NCBI RefSeq assembly: GCF_000416235.1
Contig: NZ_ATLO01000009.1
Location: forward strand, 1-64,000
Length of the DNA: 64,000 nucleotides
Direction of reading: 5' to 3'
Origin: Pseudomonas sp. CFII64
GTDB lineage: Bacteria; Pseudomonadota; Gammaproteobacteria; Pseudomonadales; Pseudomonadaceae
Shown here: positions 1 through 11,690 of the stretch, in pieces
Layout: each line of letters starts with the position of its first letter
Numbering within the stretch: position 1 is the stretch's first letter
Notes under the pieces: generated by a model
Told to the model about the DNA's origin: nothing
Seen by the model: only the letters and a program-made list of their open reading frames with translations
Database searches by the model: none
Made by a program: the position numbers and the translations under genes

Positions 1-173
1 TAAAGCCGCTCCTACGGACGCTCAATCTTCAGCAAAAACAGGCATTTCAAGCCCGTGCAGCAGAAAATCCGTAAAGACTTTGTAAGGTTGGCCTCGCTTA
101 TTTCATAATGCGCAGCCAGCACGTTTAGCTGGACGGGTACGCCCGCACCTTTTTCAGAGGTAAGTCGATTCCC

Positions 174-722
174 ATGAACCGCACCGGCCGCACCCTTGCA
201 TTGGGCTGCCTGTTGCTTATTCATCCCCTGCTGGCGGACGCAGGCGGCAACTCGTTGTTAATCCCAGCGGTGGGTCGTTGCACCCTCAATACCCAGCCAG
301 ACAACCTGCCAGCAGCGCTTTCGGCGTGCAAACAGGCTGCGCAATCCGGGGATGCACAAGCACAATACGAGTTGGGTGAGTTTTACCACGACGGTAAACA
401 CGCGCCACGTGACCTGCCCCAAGCGCTCAATTACTTTGAGCAGGCCTCGTTGCAGGGCCATCCTCAGGCGCAATATCAGCTAGGCCTGATGTTCACCAAG
501 GGTGAAGGCGTACAGGCCAATAACATTCAGGCGTATATCGTGCTGAAAATGGCCGCAGTCAACGGCTCCGAGGATGCACTGGACGCCGCCGATGAGGTGT
601 CGGAACGCATGCAGCGCGACGAACTTGAAGTCGCCACCCAGGTGTTGGGGCAGATTTTCCGCAAATACCTGCTGGAACTGCAAACGGCTGAAGGTCGTAC
701 ACCGTTTGCGCCATTGCCGTAA
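174..722 (+). CDS. Sel1/TPR-like repeat protein, exported
   Basis: The product is 182 aa. It begins with a hydrophobic signal-like stretch (about residues 6-23, ending LLADAGG). Two Sel1-type helical repeats follow at about residues 55-125, recognisable by AQYELGEFYHDGKHAPRD and AQYQLGLMFTKGEGVQANN. Sel1 repeats form solenoids for protein-protein contacts, and in Pseudomonas such small periplasmic proteins are common; the partner here is unknown. The start at 174 is the ATG directly before the signal sequence. The next gene on the same strand is miaB; the DUF1820 gene between them is on the other strand, so this gene is probably transcribed alone. The family call is firm, the role is not. Confidence 0.75.
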   Translation: MNRTGRTLALGCLLLIHPLLADAGGNSLLIPAVGRCTLNTQPDNLPAALSACKQAAQSGDAQAQYELGEFYHDGKHAPRDLPQALNYFEQASLQGHPQAQYQLGLMFTKGEGVQANNIQAYIVLKMAAVNGSEDALDAADEVSERMQRDELEVATQVLGQIFRKYLLELQTAEGRTPFAPLP

Positions 723-757
723 GCAAGCGGCACTCGTTCAACTCGATTACTGGCTGA

Positions 758-1084
758 TCACTTGTCCGGCATCGGCATCGGAAACGGCATCACGTTGCTG
801 GTGCCGCGCGCTTCGCTGATTTTCGGCGTGCCGACCCGCTCGACTTCGTCGATGCGCACAATGGCATGCATCGGTACGAAACTGCGCACCACGCCCTCGA
901 ACTGCGCCTTGAGCTTTTCTTCGCTCGGATCAACCACAACCGTCGTGCGCTCGCCGAAGACGAACTCTTCTACCTCCAGGAAACCCCACAGATCACTTTG
1001 ATAGATCTGCTTGGCGTACATCTCGAACACCTGTCCCTGGTTGAGGAAAATCACCTTGTAGATTGGAGCTTCGCGTTTGGTCAT
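758..1084 (-). CDS. DUF1820 family protein
   Basis: The product is 108 aa, starting [20 protein letters not shown] and ending in a methionine/proline-rich tail (FPMPMPDK). This is the small DUF1820 protein that lies divergent to miaB in many gammaproteobacteria; its function is not established. The reading frame stays open for a long way upstream over miaB, but that extension is only the antisense of miaB. The ATG at 1084 matches the usual family start and length. The protein is soluble, with no signal peptide. The 132 bases between this start and miaB must hold both divergent promoters. Confidence 0.85.
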   Translation of the reverse strand: MTKREAPIYKVIFLNQGQVFEMYAKQIYQSDLWGFLEVEEFVFGERTTVVVDPSEEKLKAQFEGVVRSFVPMHAIVRIDEVERVGTPKISEARGTSNVMPFPMPMPDK

Positions 1085-1216
1085 AAAGGGCGGGCAAGAG
1101 TCGGGGATATAAAAGAGGGCGCGAACTATAGCATGCCCGCTGGACAGGGAATGGTAGGAACCGGCGTGCTTCATCACTATAATGCGCGGTTCTTTGAACC
1201 ACCTGATGACGTACGC

Positions 1217-2545
1217 ATGGCCAAGAAGCTTTATATCGAAACCCACGGTTGCCAGATGAACGAGTACGACAGCTCGCGCATGGTCGACCTGCTGGGCGAA
1301 CATCAAGCCCTGGAAGTCACCGCCCGCGCGGAAGATGCCGACGTCATCCTGCTTAACACCTGCTCGATTCGTGAGCGTGCCCAGGATCGGGTGTATTCCC
1401 AACTGGGCCGCTGGCGCGAGCTGAAACTCGCCAACCCGGAGATGGTCATCGCCGTCGGTGGTTGCGTGGCCAGCCAGGAAGGCGCAGCGATTCGTGATCG
1501 CGCGCCCTACGTGGACGTGGTATTCGGCCCGCAAACCCTGCACCGCCTGCCGGAAATGATCGATGCCGCGCGCCTCACGCGTTTGCCGCAGGTCGACGTC
1601 TCGTTCCCGGAAATCGAAAAATTCGACCATTTGCCAGAGCCCCGCGTCGACGGCCCGAGCGCTTATGTGTCGGTGATGGAAGGCTGCAGCAAATACTGCA
1701 CGTTCTGCGTGGTGCCTTATACGCGCGGCGAAGAAGTCAGCCGGCCGTTCGACGACGTCGTGGCGGAAGTGTTTCACCTGGCCGAAAACGGTGTGCGTGA
1801 AGTCACGCTGCTGGGCCAGAACGTCAATGGTTATCGCGGCACTACCCATGACGGGCGGATTGCCGATCTTGCCGACCTGATCCGTGTGGTGGCGACCATC
1901 GACGGCATCGACCGTATTCGCTACACCACGTCGCACCCGCTGGAGTTCTCCGATAGCCTGATTCTGGCCCACGCCGAAGTGCCGGAACTGGTCAAACACC
2001 TGCATTTGCCGGTGCAATCGGGTTCGGATCGGGTTCTGGCGGCGATGAAGCGCAATCACACGACGCTGGAATACAAGTCCAAGCTGCGCAAGCTCAAGGC
2101 CGCGGTACCGGGCATCAGCATCAGCTCGGACTTCATCGTCGGTTTCCCCGGCGAGACCGAAAAAGATTTCGACAACACCATGAAGCTGATCGAAGACGTT
2201 GGTTTCGACTTCTCGTTCTCGTTCATCTATAGCCCACGTCCAGGCACACCGGCCGCCGACCTGAAGGACGAAACTCCCGAAGCGTTGAAAAAAGAGCGTC
2301 TGGCCGCGCTGCAACATCGCCTCAACCAGCAAGGTTTCGAGATCAGCCGCCAGATGGTCGGCAGCACCCAGCGCATTCTGGTCACCGACTATTCGAAGAA
2401 AGACCCCGGCGAACTCCAGGGCCGCACCGAGAACAACCGGATCGTCAACTTCCGCTGCGACAACCCGAGGCTGATCGGCCAATTCGCCGACGTGCATATC
2501 GATGACGCGCAACCGCACTCGTTGCGGGGGTCGTTGCTGAATTGA
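1217..2545 (+). CDS. miaB: tRNA-2-methylthio-N6-dimethylallyladenosine synthase MiaB
   Basis: MiaB is a radical-SAM methylthiotransferase that adds a 2-methylthio group to i6A37 of tRNAs reading UNN codons. The product is 442 aa, the usual length. The N-terminal UPF0004 domain has the first cluster cysteines ([27 protein letters not shown]). The radical-SAM motif CSKYCTFC lies at about residues 157-164, and a C-terminal TRAM domain occupies about the last 65 residues. The frame is open upstream to 866, but the ATG at 1217 begins the conserved [12 protein letters not shown], so I use it. A REP pair separates it from the phoH-like gene downstream. Confidence 0.97.
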   Translation: MAKKLYIETHGCQMNEYDSSRMVDLLGEHQALEVTARAEDADVILLNTCSIRERAQDRVYSQLGRWRELKLANPEMVIAVGGCVASQEGAAIRDRAPYVDVVFGPQTLHRLPEMIDAARLTRLPQVDVSFPEIEKFDHLPEPRVDGPSAYVSVMEGCSKYCTFCVVPYTRGEEVSRPFDDVVAEVFHLAENGVREVTLLGQNVNGYRGTTHDGRIADLADLIRVVATIDGIDRIRYTTSHPLEFSDSLILAHAEVPELVKHLHLPVQSGSDRVLAAMKRNHTTLEYKSKLRKLKAAVPGISISSDFIVGFPGETEKDFDNTMKLIEDVGFDFSFSFIYSPRPGTPAADLKDETPEALKKERLAALQHRLNQQGFEISRQMVGSTQRILVTDYSKKDPGELQGRTENNRIVNFRCDNPRLIGQFADVHIDDAQPHSLRGSLLN

Positions 2546-2560
2546 AGACGCCGCCACATC

Positions 2561-2652
2561 CGTAGGACCGGCTTCAGCCGGGAGGGCGAGAGCGCTGACC
2601 TAAGCGCTGCTGTGAATGGACCCGCCGCCTCCCGGCTGAAGCCGGTCCTACG
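2561..2652. repeat. REPIN (pair of inverted REP elements)
   Basis: Two copies of a REP palindrome face each other: gtaggaccggcttcagccgg at the left and its reverse complement ccggctgaagccggtcctac at the right, with about 45 bases between. Each half contains its own small hairpin (ccggcttcagccgg). The same element recurs at 6712-6799 and 26285-26374. It lies between miaB and the phoH-like gene and may also act as a transcript-end hairpin. Confidence 0.9.
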
Positions 2653-2795
2653 GGATACGCCCCAATTCAAAATGGTTGTTTGATGCTTGTTGGCGAGCCT
2701 GCGCACAACCTTTCTCAAGTCAAGGCTTTCGCACTCGCAGCGCTGGGGTTATCCTTCGTTTCACCTTAATTGCCCCAGGGCGGCTAAAAACGACC

Positions 2796-3818
2796 TTGAA
2801 CGCACCAGTCGAACCACATCGTTTTATCCTCGAACCTTTCGAGGCTCATCGCTTCGCAAATCTGTGCGGGCAACTCGACGAGCATTTGCGCTTGATCGAA
2901 CAACGCCTGGACATCGAAATCCGCAATCGCGGAAACCAGTTCGAGTTGATTGGCGAGCCTAAACACACCACTTCGGCCGAGAATCTGCTGCGCCGCCTGT
3001 ACCGGGAAACCAAAGGTACCGAGCTGTCGCCGGATCTGGTTCACCTGTTCCTTCAGGAATCAGGCGTCGAATCGCTGGACAACCACCCTGCTGCCGAACC
3101 CGGCGTGGCCTTGCGTACCAAAAAAGGCATGGTTCGCCCGCGCGGCTTGAATCAGCAGCGTTACGTCAAGGAAATCCTCGGCAACGACATCAACTTCGGC
3201 ATCGGCCCGGCAGGTACTGGCAAGACCTATCTTGCCGTGGCCTGTGCCGTGGACGCGCTGGAGCGGGAACAGATCCGACGCATCCTGTTGGTGCGCCCGG
3301 CGGTTGAAGCGGGCGAAAAGCTCGGCTTCCTGCCCGGCGATCTGGCACAGAAGATCGACCCGTACCTGCGCCCGCTGTATGACGCGCTCTACGAAATGCT
3401 CGGCTTCGAATACGTCGCCAAGCTGATCGAGAAGCAGGTCATCGAAGTCGCGCCACTGGCCTACATGCGTGGCCGGACGCTGAACAACAGCTTCATCATT
3501 CTCGACGAAAGCCAGAACACCACCGTCGAACAGATGAAGATGTTTCTGACCCGGATCGGCTTCGGCTCCACTGCGGTGATCACCGGTGACATCACTCAGG
3601 TCGACCTGCCCAAGGGCACCAAGTCGGGCCTGACCCATGTCATCGATGTGCTCAAGGACGTGCCGGGCATCAGCTTTACGCACTTCAAGCCCAAGGACGT
3701 CGTTCGTCATCCGCTGGTGCAGCGCATCGTCGAGGCCTACGAGCGCTTCGAAGACCGCTTCAGCGACGAGCCGCCGGCTGGCGCCAATTCCTCACGGGAA
3801 TACCGCCGCGATGCTTGA
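2796..3818 (+). CDS. PhoH-like ATPase (YbeZ)
   Basis: The product is 340 aa. It belongs to the PhoH/YbeZ family of P-loop ATPases, which work with YbeY in RNA and ribosome quality control. The PhoH core has a Walker A at about residues 135-142 (GPAGTGKT) and a Walker B-like ILDESQN. I place the start at a TTG (2796), giving [20 protein letters not shown], because family homology starts there; an upstream extension to 2676 adds about 40 residues that look unrelated to the family. The 3' end overlaps ybeY by 8 bases, so the two are translationally coupled in an operon with corC and lnt. Confidence 0.92.
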   Translation: MNAPVEPHRFILEPFEAHRFANLCGQLDEHLRLIEQRLDIEIRNRGNQFELIGEPKHTTSAENLLRRLYRETKGTELSPDLVHLFLQESGVESLDNHPAAEPGVALRTKKGMVRPRGLNQQRYVKEILGNDINFGIGPAGTGKTYLAVACAVDALEREQIRRILLVRPAVEAGEKLGFLPGDLAQKIDPYLRPLYDALYEMLGFEYVAKLIEKQVIEVAPLAYMRGRTLNNSFIILDESQNTTVEQMKMFLTRIGFGSTAVITGDITQVDLPKGTKSGLTHVIDVLKDVPGISFTHFKPKDVVRHPLVQRIVEAYERFEDRFSDEPPAGANSSREYRRDA

Positions 3819-4311
3819 GCTGGACCTGCAACTGGCAAGTGAAGCAAGCGCCCCCAGTGAAGCCCAGTTCCGCCTTTGGTGCGAAATGGGCCTGCGCCCG
3901 CGCAGCGCCGATTCCGAGCTGACCATTCGGCTGGTGGATGAAACTGAAGGCCGCGAGCTTAATCACACTTGGCGACACAAGGATTACGCAACCAACGTGC
4001 TGTCCTTCCCGGCCGATGTCCCCGACGAGATGCTGGATATCCCGCTGCTCGGCGATCTGGTCATTTGTGTGCCTGTTGTAGTGCGCGAAGCGCAGGAACA
4101 AGGCAAGGAACTGGACGCACACTGGGCGCACCTGGTGATTCATGGCTGCCTTCATCTGTTGGGTTTCGACCATATCGACGATGAAGAAGCCGAAGAAATG
4201 GAAGCACTGGAACGAACGTTGCTTGGGGAGTTGGGCTATCCCGACCCGTATGCCGACGACGAAAGCGCCGACCATCCACATCCAGAAACACCAAGCAAGG
4301 ACCACGAGTAA
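3811..4311 (+). CDS. ybeY: Endoribonuclease/rRNA maturation factor YbeY
   Basis: YbeY is a zinc-dependent single-strand endoribonuclease needed for 16S rRNA 3' maturation and 70S ribosome quality control. The product is 166 aa. The metal-binding signature H-x3-H-x5-H is seen in [13 protein letters not shown], followed by an acidic tail. The ATG at 3811 overlaps the end of the phoH-like gene by 8 bases, and corC follows 5 bases after the stop. This is the conserved ybeZ-ybeY-ybeX-lnt operon. Confidence 0.97.
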   Translation: MLELDLQLASEASAPSEAQFRLWCEMGLRPRSADSELTIRLVDETEGRELNHTWRHKDYATNVLSFPADVPDEMLDIPLLGDLVICVPVVVREAQEQGKELDAHWAHLVIHGCLHLLGFDHIDDEEAEEMEALERTLLGELGYPDPYADDESADHPHPETPSKDHE

Positions 4312-4316
4312 GGGCT

Positions 4317-5159
4317 ATGAGCGAAGACCGATCGAGCAACGGGCAAAAGTCATGGCTGGGTAAACTGACCCAGGCTTTTGCCCACGAGCCGAAAAACCGC
4401 CAGGAGCTGCTTGAGCTGCTGCGCGAAGCCCATCAAAACAAGCTGCTGGACAGCGAAGCGCTGGCCATCGTCGAAGGCGCCATTCAGGTGGCTGACCTGC
4501 AAGTGCGCGACATCATGGTGCCGCGCTCGCAGATGATCAGCATCAAGGCGACCCAGACGCCCCGCGAATTCCTGCCTGCGGTCATCGATGCCGCGCACTC
4601 GCGCTATCCGGTGATCGGCGAAAGCCACGACGACGTGCTCGGCGTGCTGCTGGCCAAGGATTTGCTGCCACTGATCCTCAGCGAAAACGGCAGCGAAGGC
4701 GATATCAAGAAATTGCTGCGCCCCGCGACCTTCGTTCCGGAATCCAAGCGGCTGAACGTGCTGCTGCGTGAATTTCGTGCCAACCACAACCACATGGCCA
4801 TCGTCATCGACGAATACGGCGGCGTGGCGGGTCTGGTGACCATCGAAGACGTCCTGGAGCAGATCGTCGGCGATATCGAAGACGAACACGACGTCGAGGA
4901 AGACAGCTACATCAAACCGCTGCCCAGCGGCGACTTCCTGGTCAAGGCACTGACGCCTATCGAGAGCTTCAACGAGTTTTTCGACAGCGAGTTTTCCGAT
5001 GACGAATTCGACACCGTTGGCGGTCTGGTGATGAGTGCGTTCGGGCATCTGCCCAAGCGTAACGAAATCACCGTAATCGGCGAGTATCGTTTCCGGATTC
5101 TGAACGCTGACAGCCGTCGAATTCACTTGCTGCGCCTGAGTCCGCTCTCGCGCTCGTAA
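4317..5159 (+). CDS. corC: CorC/HlyC-type CBS-domain protein (YbeX)
   Basis: The product is 280 aa. Two CBS domains lie at about residues 65-190 (VRDIMVPRSQMISI; IDEYGGVAGLVTIEDVLEQIVG), followed by a C-terminal CorC_HlyC domain (about 205-280). The family was first linked to magnesium/cobalt efflux through CorA. More recent work on the E. coli homologue YbeX ties it to ribosome metabolism, which fits its position right after ybeY. No membrane segment is present, so it is cytoplasmic. The spacing of 5 bases after ybeY and 28 bases before lnt indicates one operon. Confidence 0.93.
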   Translation: MSEDRSSNGQKSWLGKLTQAFAHEPKNRQELLELLREAHQNKLLDSEALAIVEGAIQVADLQVRDIMVPRSQMISIKATQTPREFLPAVIDAAHSRYPVIGESHDDVLGVLLAKDLLPLILSENGSEGDIKKLLRPATFVPESKRLNVLLREFRANHNHMAIVIDEYGGVAGLVTIEDVLEQIVGDIEDEHDVEEDSYIKPLPSGDFLVKALTPIESFNEFFDSEFSDDEFDTVGGLVMSAFGHLPKRNEITVIGEYRFRILNADSRRIHLLRLSPLSRS

Positions 5160-5187
5160 AAAGCCCTGCCCGTTTTAAGGAAAGTAC

Positions 5188-6708
5188 ATGCGTTGGATCA
5201 CCCGCCCCGGCTGGCCCGGTAACTTGCTGGCCGTGGTGGCTGGTGCGCTCACCACGTTCGCCCTGGCGCCGTTCGACATCTGGCCGTTGGCGCTGGTGGC
5301 GTTGGCGATGTTCTATCTGGGTTTGCGTGACCTGAGCCCTCGGCAGGCGCTGGGGCGAGGCTGGTGTTTCGGCTTTGGCCTGTTTGGCGCGGGCACCAGC
5401 TGGATCTACGTCAGCATTCATAATTTTGGCGGCGCGTCGGTATTGCTCGCCGGCTTCCTGATGCTGCTGTTTATCGCCTGCATCGCCTGGTTCTTCGCCC
5501 TGCCCGCCTGGCTTTGGGCACGCTGGATTCGCCGCAACGAAGCCCCTCTGGCCGACGCCCTCGCCTTCGCTGCCTTGTGGCTGGCGCAGGAGGCCTTTCG
5601 CGGCTGGTTCCTGACCGGCTTCCCGTGGCTGTACTCCGGTTACAGCCAACTCGATGGCCCGTTGGCAGGCCTCGCGCCCGTCGGCGGCATGTGGCTGGTG
5701 TCCTTCACGCTCGCCTTGACGGCGGCTCTGCTGTGCAATTTGTCCCGTTTGCGAGCGCGCAAGTCGTTCCTGGCCGCTGGCGTGGTGTTGCTGCTCGGCC
5801 CCTGGATCGTCGGCCTGGCGCTGAAGAATCACGCCTGGACCGAACCTTCCGGCGCGCCGCTGAAAGTCGCCGCCCTGCAAGGCAATATCGAACAAAGCAT
5901 GAAATGGGACCCTGAGCAGCTGAACGCGCAATTGGCGCTGTATCGCGACATGACGTTCCGCTCGCAGCAGGCTGACTTGATCATCTGGCCGGAAACCGCC
6001 GTGCCAGTGCTCAAGGAGTCGGCGGAAGGCTACCTGGCGATGATGGGCAAGTTCGCCGCCGACCGAGGCGCGGCCTTGATTACCGGCGTGCCGATCCGAC
6101 AGATCGGTGGCCATGGCGAAAAACGCTTCTACAACGGCATCACAGTAATTGGCGAAGGCGATGGCACTTACTTGAAGCAGAAACTTGTGCCGTTCGGCGA
6201 GTACGTGCCGCTGCAGGACATTCTGCGCGGGTTGATCGCCTTCTTTGACCTGCCGATGTCGGACTTCGCGCGCGGTCCGAGTGATCAGCCGATGCTGCAA
6301 GCCAAGGGCTATCAGATCGCGCCCTTCATTTGTTACGAAGTGGTGTATCCAGAGTTTGCCGCAGGTCTTTCAGCGCAGAGCGATCTGCTGCTGACCGTGA
6401 GCAATGACACCTGGTTCGGTACATCGATTGGGCCATTGCAACACCTGCAAATGGCGCAGATGCGCGCGCTTGAAGCCGGTCGCTGGATGATCCGCGCGAC
6501 CAATAACGGCGTGACCGGCCTGATTGACCCGTTCGGCAGGATCACCGTGAAGATTCCGCAGTTCGAACGTGGCGTGCTGTATGGCGAAGTCGTGCCGATG
6601 CACAACCTCACGCCTTACCTGCGCTGGCGTTCCTGGCCGCTGACGATCCTGTGCATTGCGCTGATCGGCTGGGCGCTGGTGGCGAGCCGGATGTCCAGGA
6701 CGGTTTGA
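5188..6708 (+). CDS. lnt: Apolipoprotein N-acyltransferase Lnt
   Basis: Lnt transfers a third acyl chain onto the N-terminal cysteine of lipoproteins in the inner membrane, the last step before Lol sorting. The product is 506 aa. Roughly six to seven membrane segments occupy the first 210 residues, then a nitrilase-type domain, then a final membrane helix (LTILCIALIGWALV). The catalytic triad is visible as E in IWPETAVP, K in KQKLVPFGEYVP and C in APFICYEVVYPE. A good Shine-Dalgarno (aagga) lies 8 bases before the ATG. It is the last gene of the operon; a REPIN follows the stop. Confidence 0.97.
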   Translation: MRWITRPGWPGNLLAVVAGALTTFALAPFDIWPLALVALAMFYLGLRDLSPRQALGRGWCFGFGLFGAGTSWIYVSIHNFGGASVLLAGFLMLLFIACIAWFFALPAWLWARWIRRNEAPLADALAFAALWLAQEAFRGWFLTGFPWLYSGYSQLDGPLAGLAPVGGMWLVSFTLALTAALLCNLSRLRARKSFLAAGVVLLLGPWIVGLALKNHAWTEPSGAPLKVAALQGNIEQSMKWDPEQLNAQLALYRDMTFRSQQADLIIWPETAVPVLKESAEGYLAMMGKFAADRGAALITGVPIRQIGGHGEKRFYNGITVIGEGDGTYLKQKLVPFGEYVPLQDILRGLIAFFDLPMSDFARGPSDQPMLQAKGYQIAPFICYEVVYPEFAAGLSAQSDLLLTVSNDTWFGTSIGPLQHLQMAQMRALEAGRWMIRATNNGVTGLIDPFGRITVKIPQFERGVLYGEVVPMHNLTPYLRWRSWPLTILCIALIGWALVASRMSRTV

Positions 6709-6711
6709 GGC

Positions 6712-6799
6712 TGTAGGACCGGCTTCAGCCGGAGACCGATGGTGCAGGCGGTACAGATTTCTGTATGCACCGACCCTCCCGGCTGAAGCCGGTCCTACA
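6712..6799. repeat. REPIN (pair of inverted REP elements)
   Basis: The left element gtaggaccggcttcagccgg and the right element ccggctgaagccggtcctac are the same family as at 2561-2652, with a different central spacer. It sits between the convergent ends of lnt and the minus-strand ElyC/YdcF-like gene, a typical REPIN location. Confidence 0.9.
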
Positions 6800-6812
6800 A
6801 AAAATCGCGCGT

Positions 6813-7574
6813 TCAGCGATACAACACCCGATACGCCCACAACCCCGCCGCTTCATTGAGCAACTGCCCGTTCTGCCACACCGCCTTGCTTTCCGGCAGC
6901 CAGCCGCCGAACGGCACGGCATTGGCGCGGCCAAGAAAACCGACCGGCGCGCTGATTACAGTGAAACCGGCGTGCTCGAAACTCCAGCGCGAGCGCGGCA
7001 TATGCCACGCCTGCGTCACCAGAATGATGCGCTTGATGCCCAACGGCTGAAGCACCGCCGCACTCATGGTGGCGTTTTCCCAGGTGGTGCGGCTCAAGCC
7101 TTCCTGCCAGCGCACTGCAACGCCGAAGTCGCGCTCCAGCGATTGCGCCATGATCGCCGCCTCACTCGGCGGTTCGCCATAGTGCAAGCCGCCACTGGTC
7201 AGGACCGGCAAACCCGACGCTTTCGCCAGTTGCGCCGCGTAACGCATGCGCTCCAGGGCCACGCCAGTGGGGATATCCTCACCCCAGGTCGGGTCGTTGC
7301 GTTCGCGGCCCGAGCCCAGAATCACAATGGCATCCGCCTGCTGCGCCAGATTCGCCCATTGATCGCGGGGCAATGGCACATCCTGTTCGATCCCGTGGGC
7401 GGCCCATTCGACGACAATCGGCAAACTCATCAGCCACAGGCCTCCGACGCTGATGGCAAAGCAGGCAGCGGCCAGACGCGGCCGGGAACGACGCAACCAC
7501 CAGGCGAGCACCAGCAACAGCAAAAAAACGCCGGGCGGCAGCAACAGGGTTTTAAGCAGATAACGAATAGGCAT
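6813..7574 (-). CDS. YdcF/ElyC-like DUF218 envelope protein
   Basis: The product is 253 aa. Two N-terminal membrane helices (about residues 8-25 and 33-52) are followed by a DUF218 domain (VILGSGRERND, LVTQAWHMPRS). This is the ElyC/SanA/YdcF family. ElyC of E. coli helps balance lipid carrier use and peptidoglycan assembly at low temperature; whether this protein does the same is inference. The start codon is preceded by a 9-bp hairpin that contains the Shine-Dalgarno GGAG, so translation may be gated (see 7575-7596). The gene follows, in the same direction, the hypothetical gene at 7663-8034. Confidence 0.85.
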   Translation of the reverse strand: MPIRYLLKTLLLPPGVFLLLLVLAWWLRRSRPRLAAACFAISVGGLWLMSLPIVVEWAAHGIEQDVPLPRDQWANLAQQADAIVILGSGRERNDPTWGEDIPTGVALERMRYAAQLAKASGLPVLTSGGLHYGEPPSEAAIMAQSLERDFGVAVRWQEGLSRTTWENATMSAAVLQPLGIKRIILVTQAWHMPRSRWSFEHAGFTVISAPVGFLGRANAVPFGGWLPESKAVWQNGQLLNEAAGLWAYRVLYR

Positions 7575-7596
7575 CGAGCATCTCCAGAGATGCTCG
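7575..7596 (-). promoter_or_regulatory. Hairpin occluding the ribosome binding site
   Basis: Read on the minus strand the 5' leader is CGAGCATCT-CTGG-AGATGCTCG followed directly by ATG. This is a perfect 9-bp stem with a 4-base loop. The only Shine-Dalgarno candidate (GGAG, 7 bases before the ATG) lies in the loop and 3' arm, and the start codon abuts the stem. Further pairing of GGC with the GCC after the ATG is possible. The structure is seen directly; gating of translation is inference. Confidence 0.6.
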
Positions 7597-7662
7597 AAGC
7601 CTAAGAGGATTGACGTTAAGCGACAATGCTTAAAGCAGCAGGCGCGTAGCCTGCATCAGGTT

Positions 7663-8034
7663 CTAGCGTTTAAAAAAATTGCTTGAACTGTAACGACTCA
7701 ACTTTGCCGATGCCTTGGCGCGTTTTTGATCTTTCAGCCAGATGACCTTGGCTGAAGGTTGCGGCGTCGATACCGGCCCAGCGGGTTCCCGTGAAGCCAT
7801 GAAGCTGCCCTTCAACTCGCCAGTCAACACCGTGACCGGCGCTGGTTTGCCTTTTCCAAGATACGCTTCAATAAGCTCGAATTCAGCATGACTAAGGCCG
7901 CGCAATTCCAGCTCCTGAGGGAGTTCGTTGCGCAGACGGACCGAAGTTTTCGCTATCTCCAAGGCAAGCCCAAGTCGATTAATCAAACGTTCATACAGCT
8001 CAGGGTTTGTTTCTGTGTGCTGCAACTCTGTCAT
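7663..8034 (-). CDS. Hypothetical protein, conserved-looking, 123 aa
   Basis: I do not recognise a named family. The product is 123 aa, soluble, with a helical N-terminal half (ELYERLINRLGLALEIAKTS) and a basic, lysine- and serine-rich C-terminal tail (KDQKRAKASAKLSRYSSSNF). Codon use matches the neighbouring core genes, and it lies divergent from leuS. It precedes the ElyC-like gene by 88 bases in the same direction; that gap contains two small palindromes (7575-7596 and 7638-7654), so the two genes may be separate units. Confidence 0.65.
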   Translation of the reverse strand: MTELQHTETNPELYERLINRLGLALEIAKTSVRLRNELPQELELRGLSHAEFELIEAYLGKGKPAPVTVLTGELKGSFMASREPAGPVSTPQPSAKVIWLKDQKRAKASAKLSRYSSSNFFKR

Positions 8035-10954
<2,920 letters not shown>

Positions 10955-10962
10955 TGGGATCA

Positions 10963-10986
10963 AGCGCCCGGTATCGATCGGGCGCT
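10963..10986 (+). terminator. Hairpin between leuS and lptE
   Basis: agcgcccg and cgggcgct form an 8-bp GC-rich stem around an 8-base loop, 9 bases after the leuS stop. No run of T follows immediately, so it is more likely an attenuating or mRNA-processing hairpin than a strong terminator. lptE starts 57 bases further on. Confidence 0.45.
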
Positions 10987-11042
10987 GAACATATTTCCAG
11001 GGACGCACTGTCGGCCCATACGGTTTCAAGGGGAGCATCAAG

Positions 11043-11648
11043 ATGATCAAACGCAATTTGCTGGTTATGGGCCTCGCCGTGCTGTTGAGCGCCTGTGGCT
11101 TCCAGCTGCGTGGCACCGGCAGTAACGAGATCGCGATCAAGGAACTGGATCTCAGCGCACGTAACGCTTACGGCGAAACCGTGAGCCAGCTGCGCCGTGT
11201 TCTGGAAGGCGGTGGCGTCAAGATCTACACCGGCGCGCCCTACAAACTGGTCCTGACCGACGAGCAGGAATCCCAGCGTACAGCGAGCTATTCAGGCTCC
11301 GCGCGCTCGGCTGAATACTCGCTGACCACCGTGCTCAACTATGAAATCCACGGCGAGAAAGACCGCTTGCTGACCGGCGGCAAAGTCCAGACCGACAAGA
11401 CTTACGTGCATGACGGCAACAACCTGATCGGCTCCGACCAGGAAGCGGCGCAGATCCGTAACGAAATGCGTAACGAACAAGTGCAGAAGATGGTCGCAGC
11501 GCTGAGCCGTCTGTCGCCAGCTCGCCTGGACGAACTCCAGCAGAAAGCCGATGCCGTTGCCAAGGCCGAAGCCGACGCACTGGAAGCCGCACAGAAAGTC
11601 CGCGACGAAACACCGCAACAGTCGCCTATCGAAATCCCGTCGCGCTAA
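11043..11648 (+). CDS. lptE: LPS-assembly lipoprotein LptE
   Basis: LptE is the outer-membrane lipoprotein that plugs the LptD barrel and helps insert lipopolysaccharide in the outer leaflet. The product is 201 aa. It has a lipoprotein signal with lipobox LLSAC at about residues 14-18, then the typical CGFQLRGTG start of the mature protein. The C-terminal 60 residues are alanine/glutamate-rich and likely helical (ADAVAKAEADALEAAQ), longer than in E. coli but common in Pseudomonas. A strong SD (aggggag) precedes the ATG. It lies between leuS and holA. Confidence 0.95.
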   Translation: MIKRNLLVMGLAVLLSACGFQLRGTGSNEIAIKELDLSARNAYGETVSQLRRVLEGGGVKIYTGAPYKLVLTDEQESQRTASYSGSARSAEYSLTTVLNYEIHGEKDRLLTGGKVQTDKTYVHDGNNLIGSDQEAAQIRNEMRNEQVQKMVAALSRLSPARLDELQQKADAVAKAEADALEAAQKVRDETPQQSPIEIPSR

Positions 11649-11680
11649 ATGTTTGGGGCCAGCTTGCTGGCCCCAAACAT
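11649..11680 (+). terminator. Perfect 14-bp palindrome between lptE and holA
   Basis: atgtttggggccag-cttg-ctggccccaaacat is a perfect 14-bp inverted repeat starting on the base after the lptE stop codon and ending 10 bases before the holA ATG. It has no T-run on the plus strand. It may be an attenuator or an RNase-protecting hairpin that sets the lptE:holA ratio. Confidence 0.6.
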
Positions 11681-11690
11681 CTTCTGACTT

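Noticed and set aside
1..173. Gene at the left window edge
   Set aside because: A 70-codon minus-strand frame lies here but overlaps the signal-peptide start of the Sel1 gene and has no motif. The first bases resemble the end of a REP element only weakly.
758..2557. Very long minus-strand open frame over miaB
   Set aside because: Only its last 108 codons (758-1084) have family features. The rest is the antisense of miaB, a common effect in GC-rich genomes.
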